This document shows positions 50,808-58,857 of a stretch of DNA of 64,000 nucleotides, piece by piece. The notes under the pieces are model-generated. The model was not told the origin of the DNA. It saw only the letters and a program-made list of their open reading frames with translations, and made no database searches. The DNA is from Curtobacterium pusillum (GTDB lineage Bacteria; Actinomycetota; Actinomycetes; Actinomycetales; Microbacteriaceae). The DNA lies in contig CP018783.1 in assembly GCA_002025645.1 (NCBI GenBank), positions 3,844,001 through 3,908,000 on the forward strand, given 5' to 3'. The position numbers and the translations under genes were made by a program. How positions within the stretch are numbered: the stretch's first letter is position 1; the number at the start of each line of letters is the position of its first letter.

Positions 50808-51455
50808 ATGACCAGCATCGTCGTCTTCGGTGGCACCGGCTACGCCGGCTCCGCCATCACCCGCGAGGCCCTCTCCCGCAGCATCGCCGTCACCGCCGTC
50901 GCCCGCGACACCTCCAAGCTCGAGGCCGCCGAGGGGCTGACCCTCGCGCAGGGTGACGCCTTCGACGCCGACTTCGTCGCCGAGGTCACGAAGGGCGCGG
51001 ACGTCATCGTCGTCGCCCTCCACGCGGTGCAGGCGGACGGCAGCGAGCTCAAGGACAAGTTCCAGCACTTCGTCGACGCAGCCGTCGCCGCGGGCGCCCG
51101 GCTCGGCATCGTCGGCGGTGCCGGTTCGCTGCTCGTCGCCGAGGGCGGCCCGCGCCTGTTCGACTCGGCCGAGTTCCCGGACGCGTTCAAGGGCGAGGCG
51201 AAGAGCCACGCGCAGATCCTCGACGCACTCCGCGCCGCGGACACCGAGGTCGACTGGTTCTACGTGAGCCCGGCGGCGGCCTTCGGTGGCTACAACCCCG
51301 GCGAGCGTCGTGGCACCTACCGCACCACGGACGAGGTCCTGCTCACCGACGCCGACGGCAACTCGGACATCTCCGGCGAGGACTACGCGCTGGCCTTCGT
51401 CGACGAGATCGCGTCGCCGGCGCACCACCGCGCGCGGTTCGGCGTCGCGTACTGA
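50808..51455 (+). CDS. NAD(P)-binding NmrA/SDR-a-type protein
   Basis: A 215-residue Rossmann protein of the NmrA/atypical-SDR type: GGTGYAG at residues 8-14 (IVVFGGTGYAGSAITREAL), DTEVDWFYVSPAAAFGGYNPGERRG near the end. There is no YxxxK catalytic pair, so it binds NAD(P)H as a sensor or acts as an atypical reductase. An AAAGGA site precedes ATG 50808. It is divergent from the HxlR/quinone-reductase operon and probably shares its electrophile-stress control. Confidence 0.85.
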   Translation: MTSIVVFGGTGYAGSAITREALSRSIAVTAVARDTSKLEAAEGLTLAQGDAFDADFVAEVTKGADVIVVALHAVQADGSELKDKFQHFVDAAVAAGARLGIVGGAGSLLVAEGGPRLFDSAEFPDAFKGEAKSHAQILDALRAADTEVDWFYVSPAAAFGGYNPGERRGTYRTTDEVLLTDADGNSDISGEDYALAFVDEIASPAHHRARFGVAY

Positions 51456-51494
51456 CGCAGCGCGCTTCGCGATCGCGATTGCGCCCCCACGTGA

Positions 51495-51526
51495 ACAGTG
51501 CGCCCCGTCTCGACGGGGCGCACTGT
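51495..51526. terminator. strong hairpin after the NmrA-like gene
   Basis: ACAGTGCGCCCCGTC and GACGGGGCGCACTGT form perfect 15-bp arms around a 2-nt loop, 40 bp beyond the stop codon. Stable enough to terminate transcription, though no T-tract follows. It is followed by the 46-bp palindrome at 51556. Confidence 0.55.
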
Positions 51527-51555
51527 CCATTGCGGGGCGCGGTACCGCGTAACGG

Positions 51556-51601
51556 GCGGACTGGAGGCACGGGGCGGGCCCGCCACGCGCCTCCAGGCCG
51601 T
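51556..51601. repeat. 46-bp palindrome, copy 3
   Basis: Arms of 23 bp pair at 19 of 23 positions around a GGGCCC centre: left GCGGACTGGAGGCACGGG plus GCGGG, right the reverse form with CGCCTCCAGGCCGT. The last base is the first base of the MFS gene's stop triplet (51601-51603), so the element abuts the end of that coding sequence. Confidence 0.85.
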
Positions 51602-52926
51602 CAGCGGTGACCGACGATCGACGGGACCGGCATGTGGTGCCGCATCCGGACCGCCAGGTGGAGCCCGCCGCGGCGGGCGAGCACCAATCCGACGACGGCC
51701 GCGGCCGCGGCGGGCACGCCTCCGGCGACGACCATGCCGACGTGGGCGCCGAAGTGGTCGACGATCTGGCCCATGAGCGGGCCGCCGATGGCCTGGCCGC
51801 CGAGCAGCACGAGGACGTAGAGCGACATCACGCGGCCGCGGATCGCCACGTTCGACGACAGCTGGACGAGTGAGTTCGACGCCGTCTGGAAGAGCAGCTG
51901 GGACATCCCGACGGCGACGAGCGCGACGGTGAACGGCGCGATCGCGGGGATCGAACCGGACACGACGAGCAGGATCCCCGTCCAGAACACCCCGCCGACG
52001 ATGGTGCGGAGCCGGACGGTCGCGCGCCGGGTGGAGAGCAGCGCCCCGACGAGTGCACCGATCGCGACCGCGGAGTTGAACACGCCGTAGCCGCCGGCGC
52101 CGACGTCGTAGACCTTCGACGCGAAGGCCGAGAGCAACACCGGCATCGTCAACGCGAAGACCGAGAAGAACGCCACCAGGATCACGGGCACGATGATCGT
52201 CGGCTTCCGGACGGCGTAACGGAGGCCCTCGACGAGCTGGCCCTTGCCGCGCGGCGCCGGGGGTGTGCGGTGCAGCTCCGAGACCTTCAGGAACCCGAGC
52301 GTCACGACGACCGCCACGCAGGCGATCGCGTTCACGCCGAACGACCAGCCAGCCCCGACCGCGACGAGCAGGGCGCCGGAGAGTGCCGGACCGATCATGC
52401 CGCCGAGCTGGAACACCGAGGAGTTCACACTGATGGCGTTCCGGAGGTGCTCGTGGCCGACGATCTCGGTGACGAACACCTGCCGCGCCGGATTGTCGAT
52501 CACGGTCACCATGCCGACGAGGAACGCGATCGCCCAGATGTGCCAGGCCTGCACGACACCGGTCAGGGTCAGCACGGCGAGCAGCGCGGACAGCAGCGCG
52601 AACGAGCCCTGCGTGATCATCATGAGCGCGCGCTTCGAGAACCGGTCGACGAGCACGCCGCCGAGGAGCCCGAACAGCAGCATCGGCGCGAACTGGCACG
52701 CGACCGTGATGCCGACCTGCGCGACCGACCCGGTGAGCTGGAGGACGAGCCAGTCCTGCGCGATCCGCTGCATCCAGCCGGCGGTCATGGCGACGAGGTT
52801 CGTGGCGGTGAAGAGCCGGAAGTTCGGCACCGACAGGGCGATGAGGGTGTGGCGCCACGGCGGGCGGGTGGCCTGGATCGGGAGCGGTTCGGTGGGCGGG
52901 GGGAGGGTCGTCGATGACGCGCTCAC
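51601..52926 (-). CDS. MFS transporter (MFS_3/EntS-like)
   Basis: A 441-residue transporter with 12 predicted helices, of the EntS/TMS5-like MFS_3 group. LFGLLGGVLVDRFSKRALMMITQ is the conserved loop-2/3 motif, and VIDNPARQVFVTEIVG and LQLTGSVAQVGITVACQF are diagnostic of the family. It is probably an exporter, substrate unknown. The ATG at 52926 is divergent from a LysR gene whose binding region lies between them. The C-terminus ends just at the 46-bp palindrome. Confidence 0.88.
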   Translation of the reverse strand: MSASSTTLPPPTEPLPIQATRPPWRHTLIALSVPNFRLFTATNLVAMTAGWMQRIAQDWLVLQLTGSVAQVGITVACQFAPMLLFGLLGGVLVDRFSKRALMMITQGSFALLSALLAVLTLTGVVQAWHIWAIAFLVGMVTVIDNPARQVFVTEIVGHEHLRNAISVNSSVFQLGGMIGPALSGALLVAVGAGWSFGVNAIACVAVVVTLGFLKVSELHRTPPAPRGKGQLVEGLRYAVRKPTIIVPVILVAFFSVFALTMPVLLSAFASKVYDVGAGGYGVFNSAVAIGALVGALLSTRRATVRLRTIVGGVFWTGILLVVSGSIPAIAPFTVALVAVGMSQLLFQTASNSLVQLSSNVAIRGRVMSLYVLVLLGGQAIGGPLMGQIVDHFGAHVGMVVAGGVPAAAAAVVGLVLARRGGLHLAVRMRHHMPVPSIVGHR

Positions 52927-52990
52927 GGTGGGGGATCTCCGGACGTCGGCTGCGGAACTGGTACCCCATCGAAACTACGTGTTCGCGGGT

Positions 52991-53037
52991 CATTCGATAC
53001 CCCTATGGTGGCTATCAGTCCATTGCGATGTCGAATG
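52991..53037. promoter_or_regulatory. LysR binding region candidate
   Basis: CATTCGA (52991-52997) and TCGAATG (53031-53037) are perfect inverted halves, and between them is an imperfect GATA-N13-TATC palindrome. The region lies in the intergenic space between the MFS gene and the LysR gene, the usual position for an LTTR site. Confidence 0.45.
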
Positions 53038-53050
53038 AACGGGGTGCGCC

Positions 53051-53908
53051 GTGCTCGATCCGGTCCTGCTGCAGACCTTCCTGGCCGTCGCCGAGACGGG
53101 GAGCTTCACGCAGGCCGGAGCCCGGCTCGGGATCAGCCAGCCGACGGTGTCCCAGCACGTGCGGCGGCTCGAGACCGCGGTCGCACGGACGCTCGTCGCC
53201 CGGGACACCCGGGGCGTGGCGCTCACCGACAACGGGGACGCGATGGCCGGGTTCGCGCGGACGATCCTCGCGGCGCACGCCACCGCCGACGCGTACTTCT
53301 CCGGGGCGGCGACCCGCGGGCGGCTCCGGTTCGGGGCGGCGGACGACCTCGCGATCACGCAGCTGCCGCGGATCCTGCGCGACTTCCGGCGACTGCACCC
53401 GCAGGTGAACCTCGAGCTGACGGTGAACCAGTCCTCGCCGCTGCTGCGCCGGGTGCACGCCGGGCAGCTCGACCTCGTGTTCATCAAGCAGACCGCGGGG
53501 GAGTCCGCCGAGGGCACCCGCGTCGCCACCGACCAGATGGTGTGGATGGCGCAGGACGGCATCGCGCTCGAACCCGGGGAGCCCGTGCCGCTCATCGCCT
53601 ACCAGGCGCCGAGCATCAGTCGGCAGATGGCGATCGACGCACTCGAGGCCGCCGGACGCACCTGGCGGATCACCTGCAACACCCGTGACGTGAACGGGGT
53701 GCTCGCGGCGGTGCGGGCGGGGATCGGGGTCGCGGTGTTCCCGCACTCGCTCATCCCCGCGGACCTCGTGAAGGTGTCGCAGCGGCTCGGGCTCCCGGAC
53801 CTGCCCGCCGTCGACTACGTCCTCATCGCCAACCCGACGGTGCAGCGGGAACCGATCGACGCCCTGACGAACGCGATCCTGTCCCGCGGGGTGGTCCGCG
53901 CGGTGTGA
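53051..53908 (+). CDS. LysR family transcriptional regulator
   Basis: A 285-residue LTTR: HTH in residues 1-60 (FLAVAETGSFTQAGARLGISQPTVSQHVRRLETAVARTLVARDTRGVALT) and a substrate-binding domain. It is divergent from the MFS transporter, which it probably regulates. GTG 53051 is the start that gives the complete HTH. A 63-bp hairpin lies 29 bp after its stop (53938-54000). Confidence 0.87.
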   Translation: MLDPVLLQTFLAVAETGSFTQAGARLGISQPTVSQHVRRLETAVARTLVARDTRGVALTDNGDAMAGFARTILAAHATADAYFSGAATRGRLRFGAADDLAITQLPRILRDFRRLHPQVNLELTVNQSSPLLRRVHAGQLDLVFIKQTAGESAEGTRVATDQMVWMAQDGIALEPGEPVPLIAYQAPSISRQMAIDALEAAGRTWRITCNTRDVNGVLAAVRAGIGVAVFPHSLIPADLVKVSQRLGLPDLPAVDYVLIANPTVQREPIDALTNAILSRGVVRAV

Positions 53909-53937
53909 GGGGTCGGGGTGCGTGCGGGGTGCGTGCG

Positions 53938-54000
53938 CGTTCAGTGAGCGGAAATGGTCGGGTCGAGGGCGCGCACCCGACGTCTTCTGCTCACTGAACG
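53938..54000. repeat. 63-bp hairpin element, intergenic copy
   Basis: Two 26-bp arms (53938-53963, 53975-54000) pair at 22 of 26 positions around an 11-nt loop. Outer ends read CGTTCAGTGAGC and GCTCACTGAACG. The left arm carries an ATGG variant and the right an ACG variant. A second copy with the same length but the two arm types exchanged lies inside the NUDIX-fusion gene (62972-63034). Confidence 0.85.
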
Positions 54001-54039
54001 ACGGCAGCGGCGCACGCGACGGCAGCGGGGCGACGCCCG

Positions 54040-55077
54040 CTACGGGGCCAGCGTCGGGGACGTTCCCGTGCCGGTGAGGTCGGGGAGCGTCACGCCGGCG
54101 AGCGGCAGCACCGCCGAGGCGACCGCCCACAGCAGCACGAGCGTGCCGACGCCGCCGAGCACCGCCCCGAGCAGCGCGATCGGACGCTGCCACGTGGCCG
54201 AGCGGTTCCGCAGCGTCACGATCGAGAGCACCAGCGCGAGCGCGCCGAGCAGCAGCCCGACACCGTGCACGGTCGCGGGAGCGAGGAACCACCAGGCCGC
54301 GAGTCCGAGCGTCGCCAGACCGGCGACGGCGCCGAGGACGGCACCCGGCGTGGCTCCGACGAGCGGCTTGCGCACGCGCTCGGGGTCGGCCTGGAGGCGC
54401 GGCTCGCCTCCGTCGGTGTCGGTCGCCTCGGCGGGTGGTGCGCTGGTCACGGACTCTGCTGCCGGTGCGGCGGCGGGCGCGGCGGACGGCGCGGCGGTCG
54501 GTGCCGAGGCGGGCGCCGCGATCACGGCGTCGAACGACCGCGTGGGAGTCGGAGCGGACGCGGGAGCCTGCAGCGGGGCCTGCTGGCGGGCGAAGCGGGC
54601 AGGGGTCCGGTAGCCGATCGGGCCGGAGGGGGTGGGCTCGGCGCCCTCGACGACGACGTGCTCCAGGCCGGGCACGGAGAACCGCGGTTGGCCGACGACG
54701 GGCACCGCGGGCACGACAGGCGCCGGGGGAGCGGCGTCGATGGGCGACACGGGGGCCGGGGCGAGCAGTGCGGCCTCGAACGGGACCGTGTGCACCGCCG
54801 GCGACGTGGGTGCCGGCGGGAGGAGGTCCTCCTGCGGCGGGTAGTCGGGCACGACGATGTCATCGTCGACGGGTGCGGGGGCGGACTGCACGGTGGGGAG
54901 CGTGCTGCCGGGGCCGACCGTCTCGGGGGCCGGGGCCGATGCGACGGGGGTGGGGCGTGCCTCCAGGCCGGCGCTCTCCGGCGGTGCCGTCACCCAGGCC
55001 GGGACCGCGCGACGCGGCCGCTCGTCGTCCGGCATGCGATGCGATGCCACTGCGGCTCCCTCCGTAGGCTGATCCAT
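54040..55077 (-). CDS. membrane protein with long Pro/Ala-rich cytoplasmic region
   Basis: A 345-residue protein: a Pro/Ala/Val-rich low-complexity region over the first 235 residues, then three or four hydrophobic helices near the C-terminus (VLGAVAGLATLGLAAWWF, GVGLLLGALALVLSIVTL, ALLGAVLGGVGTLVLLWAVAS) and a short tail. The helices resemble the DUF4190-type of 5332-6159. Two half-copies of the 46-bp family lie in the low-complexity part (GLEARPT at about 36-42, GGEPRLQAD at about 223-232). ATG 55077 is preferred, and ATG 55035 is possible. Confidence 0.65.
   Translation of the reverse strand: MDQPTEGAAVASHRMPDDERPRRAVPAWVTAPPESAGLEARPTPVASAPAPETVGPGSTLPTVQSAPAPVDDDIVVPDYPPQEDLLPPAPTSPAVHTVPFEAALLAPAPVSPIDAAPPAPVVPAVPVVGQPRFSVPGLEHVVVEGAEPTPSGPIGYRTPARFARQQAPLQAPASAPTPTRSFDAVIAAPASAPTAAPSAAPAAAPAAESVTSAPPAEATDTDGGEPRLQADPERVRKPLVGATPGAVLGAVAGLATLGLAAWWFLAPATVHGVGLLLGALALVLSIVTLRNRSATWQRPIALLGAVLGGVGTLVLLWAVASAVLPLAGVTLPDLTGTGTSPTLAP
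54384..54411. repeat. coding copy of the palindrome family with internal GGAGGCG/CGCCTCC hairpin
   Basis: GGTCGGCCTGGAGGCGCGGC followed by TCGCCTCCG lies in the membrane protein gene. GGAGGCG and CGCCTCC are themselves complementary, a shortened hairpin form. On the coding strand it reads GGEPRLQAD. Confidence 0.6.
54949..54971. repeat. coding half-copy of the palindrome family
   Basis: The 23-bp sequence is exactly the reverse complement of 3750-3772. On the coding strand it is read as GLEARPT, the same phase as the glycosyltransferase copy. Two copies within one gene, in opposite orientations, make chance similarity unlikely. Confidence 0.65.
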
Positions 55078-55146
55078 CGTCAGTTCTAACGGCAACCCGT
55101 GCGCCCGGCGCAGCCCCAGTTCCGGGGTCGCCGGTACGGTCGACTC

Positions 55147-56115
55147 ATGACCGGAATCGAACACCGTCCGCTCGGGCCGTCAGGGCTCGTCGTCTCCACC
55201 GTCGGCATCGGCTGCAACAACTTCGGCCGACCCGGCACGTTCACCGAGTCGCAGGAGGGCACGGACGCCGTCGTCCAGGCCGCTCTCGACGCCGGTGTCA
55301 CCCTCTTCGACACGGCGGACGTCTACGGCGGCCGGCCCGGTCTGTCCGAGGAGATGCTCGGCAAGTCGATCGCCGGGCGCCGCGACGAGGTCGTCCTCGC
55401 CACGAAGTTCGGCATGGACATGCAGGGCGCGAACGGGCCCGACTGGGGCGTCCGCGGCTCCCGGCGGTACGTGCGGCTCGCCGTCGAGTCGTCGCTGAAG
55501 CGCCTCGGGACCGACTGGATCGACCTGTACCAGATGCACCGCCCGGACGACGTGACCTCCATCGAGGAGACCCTGTCGGTGCTCGACGACCTCGTCCGCG
55601 AGGGCAAGATCCGCTACATCGGCCACTCGAACTTCGCCGGGTGGCAGATCGCCGAGGCGGAGCTCACCGCCTCGATCGCGGGCACCACGGCGTTCGTGTC
55701 CGCGCAGAACGAGTACAGCCCGCTCGCCCGCTCGGTGGAGGACGAGGTCCTGCCCGCCGTGCGTGCCTACGCGCTCGGGTTCCTGCCGTACTTCCCGCTC
55801 TACAACGGTCTGCTCACCGGCAAGTACACGAAGTCCGGCGGGCCCGCCGACGGCCGACTGACGAAGGCGAAGCCGCAGCTGCTCGCCGACGCGCCGTGGG
55901 GGATCGTCGAGGAGTTCCAGCGGTTCTGCGACGAGCGCGAGGTCACGATGCTGCAGGCCACCTTCGCGTGGTTGCTGGCGCAGCCCGGGCTGTCGAGCGT
56001 CATCGCGGGGGCGACGAAGCCCGAGCAGATCGTGCAGAACGCCGAGGCTGGCACGGCCTGGGCGCCGTCGGAGGACGACATCGCGGAGATGACGGTGATC
56101 TTCGACGGCGCCTGA
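55147..56115 (+). CDS. aldo/keto reductase
   Basis: A 322-residue aldo/keto reductase of the AKR12/general bacterial type. The tetrad is seen as D56-like and Y61-like in LFDTADVYGGRPG, the Lys in VLATKFGM, and the His in LYQMHRPD. The YFPLYNGLLTGKY segment is typical. TACGGT lies 6 nt before ATG 55147 (leaderless). It is unlike the AKR at 9658 in length and sequence. Substrate unknown. It lies 28 bp from the convergent F420-reductase-like gene. Confidence 0.9.
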   Translation: MTGIEHRPLGPSGLVVSTVGIGCNNFGRPGTFTESQEGTDAVVQAALDAGVTLFDTADVYGGRPGLSEEMLGKSIAGRRDEVVLATKFGMDMQGANGPDWGVRGSRRYVRLAVESSLKRLGTDWIDLYQMHRPDDVTSIEETLSVLDDLVREGKIRYIGHSNFAGWQIAEAELTASIAGTTAFVSAQNEYSPLARSVEDEVLPAVRAYALGFLPYFPLYNGLLTGKYTKSGGPADGRLTKAKPQLLADAPWGIVEEFQRFCDEREVTMLQATFAWLLAQPGLSSVIAGATKPEQIVQNAEAGTAWAPSEDDIAEMTVIFDGA

Positions 56116-56142
56116 GCGCGCGCCGGGGCGGGCCCGCCGGAG

Positions 56143-56790
56143 CTACTGGTCGCGGTAGCGCTTCGCGGACGCCAGCGCCTCGCGCAGGGTGTCGGTCGTC
56201 AGGCGCGGACCGTAGCCGGGGGTGTCCCGCTGGATGCGCCATCCCTCGGCGAGCGGTCCGGCGTCCACGACGTCGAACCCGAACTCGTCGATGAGGTCCG
56301 CCACGACGGCCTTCGCCGCGTCGTCGTCACCCGCCACCACCAGGGCACGACGGTCCGGGGTGCCCGCGGGGGTCGCGTGGCCGGTGAGGTCCGCGGCGCC
56401 GATGTGGTTGAACGCCTTCACGACGCGGGCACCCGCCAGGTGGTCCTGCAGCAGCTCGGCGGTGGTCGTGGTCTCGTCGTCGAGGGCCTGGATGTGCCCG
56501 TCACGCTGCGGGTAGTAGTTGTTCGTGTCGATCACGACCTTGCCCACGAGCGGCTCGACCGGGATCGTCTCGATGGCCGCGAGCGGGGTCGTGACGACGA
56601 CGATCTCCCCGGCGACGGCCGCCTCGTCACGGGTGGCAGCGCGAGCCTGGTCGCCGAGTTCCGCGACGAGCTCCGTCAGCGTCTCCGGGCCGCGTGAGTT
56701 CGCGATCACCACCTGGTGACCGTGCTGCACCGCGAGCCGTGCGAGCTGGGATCCGATGTTGCCTGCGCCGATGATGCCGATCGTTGTCAT
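56143..56790 (-). CDS. NADPH-dependent F420 reductase-like oxidoreductase
   Basis: A 215-residue Rossmann protein of the F420:NADP+ oxidoreductase (F420_oxidored) family. GIIGAGNIGSQLARLAVQHGHQVVIANSRGPETL is the NADP(H)-binding start, VVIDTNNYYPQRDG and VVKAFNHIGAADL are conserved. Whether it uses F420 or a different electron carrier cannot be told. Some relatives act on other cofactors. ATG 56790 fits the motif position. The gene is divergent from the GNAT gene. Confidence 0.87.
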   Translation of the reverse strand: MTTIGIIGAGNIGSQLARLAVQHGHQVVIANSRGPETLTELVAELGDQARAATRDEAAVAGEIVVVTTPLAAIETIPVEPLVGKVVIDTNNYYPQRDGHIQALDDETTTTAELLQDHLAGARVVKAFNHIGAADLTGHATPAGTPDRRALVVAGDDDAAKAVVADLIDEFGFDVVDAGPLAEGWRIQRDTPGYGPRLTTDTLREALASAKRYRDQ

Positions 56791-56869
56791 GGGACCCATG
56801 CAACGCCGACCGGTCCGACGCATTCCCCGACTGCCGTCACGCGAGGTCGCACGGGTGCATGATGGCGGC

Positions 56870-57166
56870 ATGGACCACGAGTTCCGGCACGAGGCAGACC
56901 AGGACCGCTACGCGATGTACGTCGGCGGCGAACTCGTGAGCGTCCTCGACCACCGCGAGAACGGCGACGCGATCGCCTTCCCGCACACCTACACGGTGCC
57001 CAAGCACCGCGGGCACGGGTACGCCGCCGAACTCGTCGACTTCGCGGTCGCCGACGTCGAGGCGAACTCCACGAAGCGCATCATCCCGATGTGCTGGTTC
57101 GTCGGCAAGTGGTTCGACGAACACCCCGAGAAGGCAGACCTGCTCAGCCGCGGCGCTGCGGACTGA
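56870..57166 (+). CDS. GNAT family N-acetyltransferase (short, YidJ/YjdJ-like)
   Basis: A 98-residue protein: YTVPKHRGHGYAAELVDFAVADVEANSTKRIIPMCWFVGKWFDEHPE is the acetyl-CoA-binding core (RGHGYA) and C-terminal motif of the small GNAT-related N-acetyltransferases. It probably acetylates a protein or small metabolite. A CATGAT hexamer lies 6 nt before ATG 56870. The VOC gene starts 22 bp downstream, suggesting one operon. Confidence 0.85.
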   Translation: MDHEFRHEADQDRYAMYVGGELVSVLDHRENGDAIAFPHTYTVPKHRGHGYAAELVDFAVADVEANSTKRIIPMCWFVGKWFDEHPEKADLLSRGAAD

Positions 57167-57188
57167 GCCGAACCGGAAGGCCCCGCCC

Positions 57189-57650
57189 ATGCCGACGATC
57201 ACCCCGTTCCTCTGGTACGACGACCAGGCCGAGCAGGCGGCGGAGTACTACGCCGCGCTGTTCCCGGACAGCAGCATCGACAGCGTGAGCAAGACCCCGG
57301 ACGGGCAGACCCTCGTCGTGGAGTTCACGCTCCTCGGCCAGCCGTACCGGGCGATGAACGGCGGACCCGGACACGAGCACACCGATGCGGTGTCGTTCCA
57401 GGTCGACGTCGACGACCAGCCGGAGCTCGACCGCATCTGGGACGCCCTGCTCGCCGACGGCGGACGACCGTCGATGTGCGGGTGGCTCTTCGACCGCTGG
57501 GGTGTCGCATGGCAGGTCACCCCGTCGATGATGGGCGACCTCATGACCGGTTCGGGCGACCCCGAGGCGAACGCCCGCGTCTTCCAGGCCATGATGCAGA
57601 TGCAGAAGCTCGACATCCCGGCGCTGCAGGCCGCGGCGGCGGGTCGCTGA
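57189..57650 (+). CDS. VOC family protein (PhnB-like)
   Basis: A 153-residue VOC protein of the PhnB-like group: ITPFLWYDDQAEQAAEYYAALFPDSSIDSVSK, then GHEHTDAVSFQVDVDDQPELDRIWDAL, and WGVAWQVTPSMMGDL near the end. Such proteins resemble 3-demethylubiquinone methyltransferase-like VOCs and are mostly uncharacterised. It has an AGG-type site before ATG 57189 and follows the GNAT gene, so they are probably co-transcribed. Confidence 0.85.
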   Translation: MPTITPFLWYDDQAEQAAEYYAALFPDSSIDSVSKTPDGQTLVVEFTLLGQPYRAMNGGPGHEHTDAVSFQVDVDDQPELDRIWDALLADGGRPSMCGWLFDRWGVAWQVTPSMMGDLMTGSGDPEANARVFQAMMQMQKLDIPALQAAAAGR

Positions 57651-57751
57651 CCCCCGGCGAACCGTACCCGCCGGTATGGTGGCGGGACCGAACACCGCCG
57701 GTCGGCACCGGCGCAGCAACGAACAGGCCCTGACAGGCTGGAGGCCCGGCG

Positions 57752-58222
57752 ATGAGCAGCCCGAAGCCCGACGTCCGCAACAGCGACATCGGACGTGCCT
57801 ACACGGAGCTCGCCCGCATCACCCGGCGCGCGAGCATCCGGGCCCGTGGGTCGGAGTCGATCCTCAGCGTCGTCGACCAGTCCCTCGTCGACTTCGTCGT
57901 GCAGCACCCCGGCTGCATGGCCATCGACATCGCCCGGTACCTGCGGCTCAACCGGTCGACGATCTCCCGCCAGCTCTCCGGGCTCCTCGCCGCCGGGCTC
58001 ATCCGCACCACGGACGGCGGGACGGGCAACGCGAAGCCGCTCGGTGTCACGGACGAGGGCCGCGCCGCACTCGAACGGTCCGTCCAGCTGCACCGCGACG
58101 CACTCGACGAGCGGCTCGCCAGCTGGTCGGACGACGACATCGCGCTGCTCGCGGGGCTGCTCGAACGCCTCGGCGCCGCCGACGAAGCGGGTCTGCCCGT
58201 CCCGGGACGCACCGCACCGTGA
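57752..58222 (+). CDS. MarR family transcriptional regulator
   Basis: A 156-residue MarR-type regulator. Residues about 55-95 form the winged helix (HPGCMAIDIARYLRLNRSTISRQLSGLLAAGLIRTTDG) within a helical dimerisation frame. It overlaps the phosphoesterase gene (TGA shared with GTGA), so the regulator and the enzyme are coupled. It probably represses this short operon. Effector unknown. Confidence 0.87.
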   Translation: MSSPKPDVRNSDIGRAYTELARITRRASIRARGSESILSVVDQSLVDFVVQHPGCMAIDIARYLRLNRSTISRQLSGLLAAGLIRTTDGGTGNAKPLGVTDEGRAALERSVQLHRDALDERLASWSDDDIALLAGLLERLGAADEAGLPVPGRTAP

Positions 58223-58728
58223 CGACCTCGTTCGTCCTGCTCTCCGACACGCACCTGCCGAAGCGGGCGAAGGACCTGCCGGAGCCCCTCTGGACGGACA
58301 TCGACGCCGCCGACCTGGTCGTGCACGCCGGCGACTGGGTGGACCTCGCGACGCTCGATGCCGTACAGGGCCGGGCGCGCCGGTTCGAGGGGGTCCGCGG
58401 GAACAACGACGGCCCCGAGTTCGACGACCGCCTGCCGCTCGTCGCCCGGTTCGCCGTCGAGGAACTCCGCTTCGCACTCGTGCACGAGACCGGCGCGGCG
58501 ACCGGCCGGGAACGGCGCACGACCGCGGAGTACCCGGACGTCGACGTGCTCGTGTTCGGCCACTCGCACATCCCGTGGGACACCGTTGCACCGTCGGGCC
58601 TCCGGCTGCTGAACCCCGGGTCGCCGACCGATCGCCGGCGCCAGCCGGACCACACCTGGATGCGCGGCACGGTGGACGGGCGCGCACTCGCCGTCGAGCT
58701 GGTGCGGCTGCCGCCGCCGTCCCGCTGA
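58219..58728 (+). CDS. YfcE/MJ0936-type metallophosphoesterase
   Basis: A 169-residue calcineurin-like phosphoesterase with all metal motifs: LLSDTHLPKR (D-x-H), VVHAGDW, RGNNDGPEF, LVHETGAA and FGHSHIPW. These give the di-metal centre. The family hydrolyses phosphodiesters or phosphomonoesters, sometimes cyclic nucleotides. GTG 58219 overlaps the MarR stop by 4 bp. A repeat-rich 350-bp region follows. Confidence 0.88.
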   Translation: MTTSFVLLSDTHLPKRAKDLPEPLWTDIDAADLVVHAGDWVDLATLDAVQGRARRFEGVRGNNDGPEFDDRLPLVARFAVEELRFALVHETGAATGRERRTTAEYPDVDVLVFGHSHIPWDTVAPSGLRLLNPGSPTDRRRQPDHTWMRGTVDGRALAVELVRLPPPSR

Positions 58729-58744
58729 CGCGGTCGCTGCCGCG

Positions 58745-58851
58745 GGTCGCGAGAGCGACAGGCTGCCGCGTGACGGCGGCGGGATCGTGTCGCTTCGGCG
58801 GGGTGGTCGGCGTGCGTGGGCGGGACGGTGTCGCTTCGGCGGGGTGGTGAC
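58745..58851. repeat. 107-bp direct repeat, copy 1
   Basis: Matches 58908-59014 at about 98 of 107 positions, without gaps. It contains REP-like inverted blocks (GTCGC..GCGAC, GCCGC..GCGGC) and two internal copies of TGTCGCTTCGGCGGGGTGGT. It lies in the 350-bp gene-free stretch between the phosphoesterase and thiD/tenA genes. Open frames across it are not convincing. Confidence 0.8.
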
Positions 58852-58857
58852 GGTCTG

